A DNA stretch of 64,000 nt from NCBI GenBank assembly GCA_036023115.1, contig JAYKKT010000036.1:6622001-6686000 (forward strand), read 5' to 3'. Position 1 is the stretch's first letter, and each line of letters begins with the position of its first letter. Of this stretch, positions 52,025 through 61,203 are shown piece after piece. A model generated the notes under the pieces. The model saw nothing but the letters and a program-made list of their open reading frames with translations, ran no database searches and had not been told where the DNA came from. The position numbers were made by a program, and so were the translations under genes. Source of the stretch: Brasenia schreberi. Lineage: Eukaryota > Streptophyta > Magnoliopsida > Nymphaeales > Cabombaceae.

Positions 52025-53587
52025 CTGGCCTCGACCTTGTCCTTGAATTGCTTTTTGGAAAATTTGCTCACTATTTCCAGTCTCTATCAACTGGTCAATT
52101 GTCTGCTCCCCCGTGAAAAATAGCCAACATGTGAGCAAGAGACATCAAGATTAGTGCAAAAAAATTACGAAGTTAACAATCAAAATATCTCACCTCTTCG
52201 TCAGGTCTGGTACCAGTCACTGACCATTCATGATAAACGATAATGTATTATGTACTGTCAGAGGAAAATTGAAAACTTTTATGGAGTCAATCGTGTAAGG
52301 AACTTGAACAAACCTGTGAAGATCCTTCTTTCAATAACCTCACGATATTCCTCTTGAATTTTATGCCTCAGGGTCTGAAACAGAATGCCAAGAACATTTA
52401 TCAAGCAAAAATATAAACAAAATGACAAAGAATACAAGGGAAAAAAATAGAAAAAGAAGAGGGATTGAAACATCTTGGCCATAGAAAAGATGATATAGAT
52501 GGAACCTGAAAGTCTGACATCCGCTCCTTCAATTTCTTTTTCAAAGTGCTGCATTTTGGAATAGAGTAAAAAAATCATGAGAACTTACTGCGTGGCTTAC
52601 TGGTTCTGAAATAAAAGCATTAGATTCATGAATTATTCATGTAACTCGTACAGGGTCATTTGTGTCCTGACCTATCAACACCACTCCCCTTTCCACATCC
52701 AGGCTTCTGTCTGTTGGTTAAATTCTGACGATGACAATCTGGATAAGATCAGCTGGCAGAAGAAGCAATAATCATCTAAACTCCAGATGCGATAATGAAC
52801 GTAGAAATTCATAATAGTACTGGATTACATCTTTGTCAATTTGTTCAAGTTTTTGTTGACAACAACCGCAATTGTTTTCACTTCATCCACATATTTCAAC
52901 ATTCTCTGCTTGATTACTGGAAATCATGACACTTTTTAGGGTAAGCCACCAACTAAACAAATAATAGAATGAAATGAATCAGTTCAGGAAATTAATATCC
53001 TGACGAGACCACACATGCTCACATAGGCAGAATGAGTAGTACCTCTCATTGAAGCAGCTTTTGTTATTGACTTGGACTCCTCGTGTGCATCCTATAAGCA
53101 TTATATTTAGTGAAATTGGAAAAGACCTAACCTTCTAGTATTTCTATAGTTCAAAGAACAGAACTACTTTTTCTTTTATGGCTTATAAGATTCTTTTTAC
53201 TTCATTCATGATAAGAATGAGGGGAACTACAAACTCCAAAAATTATCAAATGCACAAAGAAGCTATAAAAGCAATAGAAACACACCAAACAAGAGGGATA
53301 AATAGCCTAAATCTTATCTTTCATCCTTACATTAAAGTTCCATAAAATGGTTTCAAGGCAGTACCAGCCTGAGCATCTACAAACAACTGGTGTAGTAAAC
53401 TGAAGGGTATGCTAGAAGCTTACCTGAAGACTCTTCAGTTTCTTTGAGATTTTATCAATTTGCTGCTCAACCTCGCGCCTGAATACACAGTTATCCAATT
53501 AAATGTTAAAAGGAACAAATATTCACTCTAGATTATCAGCAATTTAACAAGCTACATTACAGACATGCATGTGATTTGGTCCAGTAT

Positions 53588-53800
53588 AACAGGATTTCAA
53601 CAGAAGATATTACCCAGAAGAAGAGGAGGAAAAAAACCAAGAGGTGGTGAACGTCTAAATCTGATATTTGGTTAATACTAGTAACCTAATTTGACTCAAA
53701 CAGTGAAATTCAACCACACTAGCTCATGTTGAGTTAATTGTCAGCATGGCACATGATAGGGCTCTACAGAAACAAAGAATCCATGTAGCCAACCCCATCC
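53588..53800. repeat. Duplicated intronic segment, copy 1
   Basis: A 213-bp segment (ACAGGATTTCAACAGAAGAT to GCCAACCCCATCC) almost identical to 54947-55160. It includes part of the LINE insertion at 53719-53831 and its 5' flank. Confidence 0.95.
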
Positions 53801-53831
53801 AGTATGGAAAAGGCTTAGTTGTTGTTAATGT
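53719..53831 (+). mobile_element. 5'-truncated RTE LINE, 113 bp
   Basis: Only the last 113 bases of the LINE (CTAGCTCATGTTGAGTTAAT to GGCTTAGTTGTTGTTAATGT). A perfect 17-bp duplication AGTGAAATTCAACCACA lies at 53702-53718 and 53832-53848. Confidence 0.93.
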
Positions 53832-54946
53832 AGTGAAATTCAACCACAGCAGAATAAAATGCGCAACTTGGATATATATTGAATCCATTCATATAGTAAA
53901 CAGTATTTAGTCACTCATACCTTAACGGTGGCACTAATTTTCACTAACATGAGCAATGAACGTGAGGTGGACAAATTGGCATAAGCAAAAGATGCAGACA
54001 AGAAAAATGGGAAGTTGAATTCTAAATTTTGAAGATAAACACATATAGAGAAAATATAATCACCTGATTGAAGTTCTCCATTCCTGCATCAGCAGTACTG
54101 GTAAGTGCTTGTAGTCCTAATTATATATCCCTTCCTCGAGATGGCTGACCTTTAGCGGTTGCAAAGGAATCCTGAAATTTCACACCATGTGATGATAAAA
54201 CATGATCAGAATAGATGCCAGCCTGGATAATACAACAAATTTCATAATCAAAGCAGAACCTTTTCATTTTTCAAGAGGAGTTGTGAAGTTATTGAAGTCG
54301 ATAAAAAGCTGAATAGATTGCAATAGATCAACCAGGAGATTTAGGAACTTAACTTTTCATACAACTAAACTTATCAGACATTATATCAAAGCTTTTGTCT
54401 GACAATTTCTAGCTAGAAGAAGTCCGTTCTTAACAGAGTTTCAGGTCACTTCATTCATCATCTTTCTGCAGTATCCTTCACATGTAAAATCTAAGAAAAT
54501 GGAGCTTGACTGGTTTGATTGAACCAAATCATCCTGCTGCTGAGTCAATACAGGAGGTTGACTAAGTTCACATTTAAATGAAGGTTCTAATTTTATTACA
54601 AATGCTCAGTCAAACGCAGCTGTGATAAGACTCATGATCATGAATTAAACATGATCATTATGGACAAGGAGACGGTTTTGTTTGTTTACTCGTACATAAG
54701 TTTTTTTTTGCATAAATTTATTCACAGTAAATCCAACATGACAAGTTAATCTTTCAAATATAGAGGTACAATATCTTTCCTCATCCTCCGTAGAATCCAA
54801 TTGACAAGTACTGTGACTACTGTCATAAATTAGATGAACATGCTTCATTCACCCCCTTGTTCCTTGGAAAGTACATCGTTGCAATATTGACCATGCTTCA
54901 CCACCCTCACTCATGAAGTCTATCCCGAGGGGGGATTGATTCTTTT

Positions 54947-55160
54947 AACAGGATTTCGACAGACGATATTACCCAGAAGAAGAGGGGGAAAGAAACCCAA
55001 GAGGTGGTGAACGTCTAAATCTGATATTTGATTAATACTAGTAACCTAATTTGACTCAAACAGTGAAATTCAACCACACTAGCTCATATTGAGTTAATTG
55101 TCAGCATGGCACATGATAGGGCTCTACAGAAACAAAGAATCCATGTAGCCAACCCCATCC
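54947..55160. repeat. Duplicated intronic segment, copy 2
   Basis: Second copy of 53588-53800, 1.36 kb upstream in gene orientation. It breaks off inside the LINE tail, so it was copied after the LINE inserted at 53719. Exon 2 of the syntaxin relic lies between the copies. Confidence 0.95.
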
Positions 55161-56033
55161 TATCCGTACCTCATAAGCTCCATTAACGTAGACATGCATT
55201 TCTTAAGCAATCGTAACAAATGCAGAAATAATTTGAAGTATCATGACTTTACAATACCCTTTTCCATAGATGGCATTATCCCCAAAAATCATATGCTTTC
55301 AAATAATTCAGCTAGTATTTTCTTCAATTTTTCCCAGCCAACTTTTCAATATCATCACAAAATTTTCCAGCCAATATATGTTTCACCGATTCAATATAAA
55401 AATAACCATATAGAAAAAACTATTATCTTCTCATTATTTGGGAATTTAGTGCAATTACAGTTACAAACAGCACTTTCTTCTTTACCATATGAACAAATTT
55501 CAGCATACCATTTGATTTCCCATTTTCTGGTCTTTCAAATGCTTCTGGTACTCAACTACCAAGAATATAAAGAAAACCAGTTTGGAGGTCAGGTTTAATC
55601 AAAGAATAAGATGCTTGACATACATTAGAAGATAATCTGCAAGATCCATTTTAGGATTCTATTCCCTCTCTGTGGCATAAGGGGTGGTTTCAGCCGATTG
55701 CAATTAACACAATTTCGACCCCTTTGAGACGGCTCGATCAACCAATTCTCGTCCTTACCAGTCTCTAGAATTTATTAACCTCTTCTACAAACCTTAGGAC
55801 ATGAAAAGGTAGTACATTACAAAAAGAGCATAAAAAGGTTTTCATAGTAAAGTTCAGCAAGACAAAATGCAATCCAAACGAACGCCAACAAAGGCCTTCA
55901 TTGCCAGAGGAAAAACACAAGACATTCCGGTCATTCGAATTAGACCATAATTGATCTCAAAAAGCTAAAAGAAGAATCATATTCGAAAAACAAAATTCAA
56001 AGAGATCACAAAAAAGATCCGTTCTATTGTCAG

Positions 56034-56976
56034 ATAGGTTGCACGGGTACGCCCAAATGGGCTACGTACTGGATACGGGTATGCATATCGGTATACCGGG
56101 TATGTACCGATACGCCAAAATACGTACCGGTATGCGTACAAATTTGATTCAAATTTCAAATTTAAAAGAATCCGGTAACTTGCCGGTGTATGTACCCTCT
56201 CTTCATTGTGTTGGCCCATCACCGCCGGTGATTGCGAGCGAGTGCGACGGACGGTGTTGGCTCGGTGATAGATGGACGATGGCATCTCGACGAGCGGCGG
56301 ATGACAACAACGAGACGAGCATGCAAACCCTCTCTATTTGCTAATTGTTGTATTAGTTTAGGTATGTATGCTTTTTATGAATCGTTTAGTGAGATATTGT
56401 CTGATGAAATGCTTGATGACATGTTTATGAAAATGCTTGAGGCGGTGAGACCTCTTCAATGACAAGAATATTCTTGTTCTTAAATCGGTGTTATGAATCT
56501 TCAAATAAAATGCTTTAACAAGACATTGAGATCTGTTTTCGCCCCAATTTTGTTCATGATTTTGTGGTCTCTTGGTAGTCGCAAAGGTTGGGAAGCTAGT
56601 GTGAGAAAAACTAGTATGTGTGTCTTTTATATGTTTGCATCTCGTGGTTCCCTATTTTCATATAATGTCTGTATTCTAAAAATTTTGTGCTTATGTGTGG
56701 TTCTCGATTTTGATAATATATTGCAATCTATTGCTTCCTATTCTAGATAGATGAGATATGATATATTTGCATGTTGTTTAATATTCTCGATTTGATATGA
56801 TGCAATTACTAGAATTTATTTTTAAAATTTTTATAGTTGTTAATTATGAATTATCATATTTAATTTCATATAAATTTAATTATATATAATTTATATTAAA
56901 AAATTATATATTTTAATAGTGGCATACCCGTACCCGGGTCAGGTATCAGTACCGTACCTGTATCCATGCAACATAG
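56034..56976. mobile_element. hAT-type non-autonomous element, 943 bp
   Basis: Terminal inverted repeats ATAGGTTGCACGGGTACG (left) and CTATGTTGCATGGATACAG (right, opposite strand) with a perfect 8-bp duplication ATTGTCAG at 56026-56033 and 56977-56984. The subterminal regions are rich in GGGTACG/CGTACC words. Small ORFs inside (56027-56344 and others) show no transposase signature. Confidence 0.88.
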
Positions 56977-57098
56977 ATTGTCAGCCAACATTATCTCCAA
57001 AACGGAATACTTTTCTGAATTAACCAACAAAACATTTATTAAACAAAAAAAACTGGAGAAGGAGAAGGAGAAGAAGTTACCCCGAGAAGGTCGTTCAT

Positions 57099-57650
57099 CT
57101 TTAGCTCACAGTTTCCAACGCCTGAAAAACAATAAGGAACACCAAGAAGATAACTAAATCGAAAACTTGGGAAAAGGAAGAATTTCTGCAAAATAAGATC
57201 TTTAATTCTCTCTCCCACCTGGTTCAGAGGAGGAAACCAGGCAACGTGAGAGAGAGATTTCTCAACGAGGCAGGAATTACGTATAACACCATTGGAACTG
57301 TGTTTTATACGAAAAATGGTAACAAATATAAAAATTTCAAAATCACGGCTCCTAAATCATTAAATAACTCATGTTGGGTCGGATATTGGACACGATTCAG
57401 AGTTGAAATTGGGTATGCATATAAAAGGCAAAACCAAATCACAGAATACATTACAATGAGGCTTGGATGTCAAATGTTTGCAGACATGCAAATAAGCAAA
57501 TTTTGAAATTCAAATGCAAAGCGTGTTCAAATATGATCTTGCGTACTGAATGCAAGCAATTTGGACTCGGATTTCACACCTGTTGGAATCCATAGGTAGA
57601 CCTAGTATTGAATAAGGCTTGGTTTTGGTTTGATCAAGTATTAAAACCAT
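57099..57650. other. Spacer right of the syntaxin relic
   Basis: Former promoter side of the relic plus unassigned sequence. The frame at 57246-57506 is not recognised. Confidence 0.35.
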
Positions 57651-57654
57651 GTTG

Positions 57655-57787
57655 CACTGACAGCGTTAGCTCGACGGTAGGGTTCTCTAGCGTCATTGCT
57701 GCTGATGGGGAGTTCGACTCCTGAGGGCGGGTGCATGAGTGTGTGTGTGTGTTAGGCTTAGGTCACCTCATGTAACGAACAAAAAAG
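57655..57787 (+). repeat. tRNA-derived SINE, first family
   Basis: A box GTTAGCTCGACGGTAGGG, B box GGGGAGTTCGACTCCTGAGG, a GT run, GTTAGGCTTAGG and an A-rich end. The flanks GTATTAAAACCATGTTG (57638-57654) and GTACTAGAACCATGGTG (57788-57804) agree at 14 of 17 positions, read as a target duplication. Confidence 0.8.
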
Positions 57788-57804
57788 GTACTAGAACCAT
57801 GGTG

Positions 57805-58983
57805 AAAGTTATAAACAATGTTTCTTAATTTATCATAAATCCAACAATTTTATCATTTACAGGGGTTTTCCTTGACTTAATCAACAAAAAAAATCAAACA
57901 AGGGCTGCTAATTTCTCACTCGAGTTGATATATTTACGAATATTTGTGGATTATATATATAAATAATATATATTGATCCATGCTCAATTCTTATTCATGT
58001 TTAAATATTTTTTAACCATTTTTATCATCCGATGAACGCAATTAATGATAGAAATTTGAATATAAAAAGCAAATTCATATGATACAATTTACTTTTTAGA
58101 TTCAAATCTTCACGGAGTTAATCATGTCAATCGAATAATGAAGATATTTAAGTAGATTTAATGAATTATATTGAGCATGTACCACTATATATATATATAT
58201 ATAGCTTGTATATGGTAGTAGTATATTTAAACGAATCTCAACTATCTAATTTAAAAAATTAATGATTTATATTTAAATTTAGAAAACAAAAAATATACTT
58301 TGATTTTTTAAGTATATGTTATTAAAAAATAATTTTTATTTTAAAATTTAAATCTCAACCATTCATTTTTCAGAATTAATGATTTAAACTTATTTAAGCA
58401 TATATCATGCACTGTGAGAGGGGGAGGGTCATACATGGCCAACCCTCCTGTTTTTAGATTGGTTCTATTATTTTCTCCCTCTCCCTCTTCTTCGGTGTGG
58501 GCCCTACATGTATTATAAGGAAAGCGATATGGGACCCACAGTATGCTTGGTAGAATCGGCTCACGTTCAACGAGTCACCCTTTAGGGACAACCCAAATGC
58601 ACATGCAAGATAAAGTAAGAAAATATTTAAATATGATTTATTAATATTTTCTTTTCTTTTTACGACCGCGTTTACCGATAGTGTATACACGCTAATATTG
58701 TTAGCATGACGATCTATCTAGGCTTAGGATCATATTCTATTACTTTGAAACCACAAGGAATAAAAGTCGTCCCAGTCGGTCATATTAATAATATATACAC
58801 AAATTTGAAGCAAAATGACAACCAAGAGTCTATTTAACTCACCCCCACAAAGTATGTAACAAATCAACGTCATGAGTTCAATACCCGGGGTGCGCATGGT
58901 GTATCCGGAGTTGGCTTCCCCATTGTACACCACCACGACCCCCAAAAGAGTTGAGTTTTTAATATTCAAGATTTGAGCTCAAA
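57805..58983. other. AT-rich spacer
   Basis: Very AT-rich, with an AT run near 58185-58205. Around 58805-58925 a phrase CATGAGTTCAATACCCGGGG resembles a tRNA-like B box and could be another SINE remnant. No gene is supported. Confidence 0.35.
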
Positions 58984-58998
58984 CATATCATGCTAATT

Positions 58999-59119
58999 GC
59001 ACCCAGAACGTTAGCTCAACGACAGGGCGCTCTAGTGCCATTACTGCTGGTGGAGAGTTCGATTCCTAGAGAGTGCATGTGTGTGTTAGGCTTCAACCTC
59101 CTCTTGTAATTAAAAAAAT
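58999..59119 (+). repeat. tRNA-derived SINE, best copy, 121 bp
   Basis: Reads GTTAGCTCAACGACAGGG (A box), GCGCTCTAGTGCCATTACTG, GGAGAGTTCGATTCCTAG (B box), GTGTGTTAGGCTTCAACCTC and ends AATTAAAAAAAT. The 15-bp flanks CATATCATGCTAATT (58984-58998) and CATATCATGCCAATT (59120-59134) differ at one position. Both pol III boxes keep tRNA-like spacing. Confidence 0.88.
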
Positions 59120-59134
59120 CATATCATGCCAATT

Positions 59135-61062
59135 CTTTTATAAGCCCGGATGCCAATAGGTTGGATTTGAATCCGAAGAGTACATCTCAAATATTGCAAC
59201 TGAATAATTGCAGCGTGTAATTGTGACAAATCCAACCCCACCTGCAAATCGATTTTGCCCTTGTGTAGCCAGTCTGAAGGCTCGACGTGAATATGTTGGT
59301 TTTTGGATTTTTCTTCTGAACCCAAATTCAAATCCAAACCCGGTGGATGATCCAACCTTGATCAAGTCATTTACGTGCAAAATTCCGATTGCCCAAACGG
59401 GATGGGTTCGGGTTAGAACTTTCTAATGTGAGCCTGAATCAAATTAATATAAGATCGGTTATGTCAAATTCGATGATGCTGATCAACTGGCTGCATCCCT
59501 AAAAGAAACAATGAGTTTCATGTGGATCAAGGGCATTCTCAAGTGTAGGTGTTGTGTGCCACTCATCTTCATGAGATTGTAGATCATTTAGAGTAAAATA
59601 CATGCACAAAGAGCAATAGCTCATCTGCCTAGGGGCCGACTCACAAGTTGAAGGTCGTGAGTTCGACAATCGGGGTCTGCATCTAGCTTCGGCCTCCTCG
59701 TTGTATGTTCAGTTCGGTTCAGTTCAACTCGTGAAAGCTTGTTGATTGTTCGGGTCTATCGTATAGGGAATGAGCTGAGCAACGAACAAGGCCTGTTTGG
59801 CTCATTTACCAGCCCTACTCTTAATGCAAGTCTGTATTCATGCAAGTTTCCAGGTAAACTTTCGACTCATGAAAGAGAAACAAGCTCTGCTGGGTTTTAC
59901 TTGCAGAGTTGCCGACAGCCTCCCCGGCCATGGATGACCGGCAATCGAACACAAGCTCTAGAAATGAACATTAAGTGTTGGGTCATCTCCATAGATTGTG
60001 ACTTACTATTATATATATCCTTTGCATTGTCAAATTATAAAGGTCACATGAAGTTTCCTTTCTTCGAACATTAATCAATCTGGGGGGGTGATGCATAAGA
60101 TCCAATCCTCAACCCAGATCCAAGTGGGCTAGCTCAGAAGGGACCCAAGTAAGACCTGACTTGAAACCTTTCTTGCAGTCCCAAACTTAGGAACTGGATT
60201 AGATTAAAAACCTGATTTTATATTCATTAAACACAATCAAATGGACTCGAAATTTCAAAATCGATGTGCATGCACTTGCTCGTTAATGGAACTAAAAGAA
60301 GAGAAAAAGATTCGAATAATAAATCTCCTTAGCATTAATGATCAACTCCTGATTGAGACTTAAAGAATAGAAATAGGAAATATACAAATTAATTAGCTTT
60401 CTCTTACTTATGGCTTCTTGATATGTTAAGGTTGGAAGATCAATAAGCAGTTGACTTTCTTATCAAGTAAGAGATTGAAAAGAATCACAAGCAATCAAGC
60501 AGCATACCCGAATGGTGAACCTCTCTTGTTATACAAATAAAAGACAAGATCATGGATCTGGACTTCTCGTAGGGACTTGGATCTTAGGCTGGAGCTCAAA
60601 ATCTAGGAGGGTGAACAAGGGTAGGCGATGCCGATCATGGGGAAGCATTAACGAGTGAGGGGGATTGACTGCAACTCGACGATGAAGATCCACATAACAA
60701 ACAAATCCTTGGATTCGGTGTCGGATCCACTTTAGGGCGAGGCACCTTAAATAAGAAAAATTCATGAGTTCACCATTATATATAGGGAAATACAAGTGCT
60801 TTGTGGACTTGAAAATACAAGTACATCTTACTAAAAAAAAACTCCTGGGTCCTTCACTACCTGGACCAAGTGACCCTTTGGGATGCAATTCATCTTCACA
60901 TAGATCCAACTATGTACTTGAATCAGTCCGTGAATCGGGTCCGACCCGGCCCGGTAACCTTGTCAACTTTCATGGGTTGGGAGGGTACACAATCTCAGGG
61001 AGTACGAGCTTTGCTTCTAATTGCCAATCAACGGCACCAGCGTGCCCGCAGTGGCCCACTTG
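59135..61062. other. Spacer upstream of CIA1
   Basis: Holds the tRNA-like repeat at 59612-59705. The remaining frames on either strand (for example 60550-60909) look accidental. Confidence 0.4.
59612..59705 (+). repeat. tRNA-like SINE, second family
   Basis: TAGCTCATCTGCCTAGGGGC (A-box-like), GTTGAAGGTCGTGAGTTCGA (B-box-like), CGGGGTCTGCATCTAGCTTC and GGCCTCC. Related phrases occur at 37604-37690, 5065-5150 and, inverted, at about 37390-37430. Confidence 0.5.
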
Positions 61063-61070
61063 TATATAAG
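61063..61070 (+). promoter_or_regulatory. TATA box of CIA1
   Basis: TATATAAG lies 134 bases before the start codon at 61204, a plausible distance with a ~100-base leader. Confidence 0.6.
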
Positions 61071-61203
61071 CGGCTCCTCTTCTGCAGGAGTGGACTTCCT
61101 GCTCTGCACGCGACCCTGAAAGATCTCGACGGCGGGGGTCAGCGCCATCTCCGGGCAGGCTTCGCCGGATTACGGCGGAACGTAGCGAGAGAGAGGGAGA
61201 GAG

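Larger units (their letters stand above)
52025..57098 (-). pseudogene. SYP132-type Qa-syntaxin relic, SNARE motif missing
   Basis: Ten exon remnants on the minus strand: 57098-57081 (MNDLLG), 54171-54064, 53478-53424, 53091-53043, 52916-52829, 52724-52652, 52548-52506, 52374-52314, 52219-52194 and 52102-52025. They give the N-terminal Habc part in correct order: EESKSITKAASM, IKQRM, NRQKPGCGKGSGVD, LKKKLKERMSDFQ, IQEEYREVIERRIFT, VTGTRPDEE and [20 protein letters not shown]. Intact plasma-membrane syntaxins continue with the SNARE helix and a C-terminal anchor; neither is visible. Exon 2 has a stop (54121-54123) where family members have Glu. Phase fails at the exon 2/3 and 5/6 joins, and exon 6 appears to have lost one base. 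Introns are retained, so this is a duplicated, not processed, copy. A hAT-like element and LINE piece lie in its introns. Confidence 0.85.

Noticed and set aside
53588..55160. The 213-bp direct repeats as LTRs of one element
   Set aside because: They do not begin TG or end CA, have no flanking duplication, and one breaks off inside a LINE tail; a local duplication fits better.
55194..55598. 134-codon open frame on the plus strand
   Set aside because: Lies in an intron of the syntaxin relic, is AT-rich with biased Phe/Leu/Asn/Gln content, and shows no motif; probably chance.
58999..59119. Functional tRNA gene
   Set aside because: The A and B boxes are tRNA-like, but no acceptor stem pairs and the unit has a SINE tail and target duplication.
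60550..60909. 119-codon minus-strand frame upstream of CIA1
   Set aside because: No recognisable domain, and a plus-strand frame overlaps it; treated as accidental.
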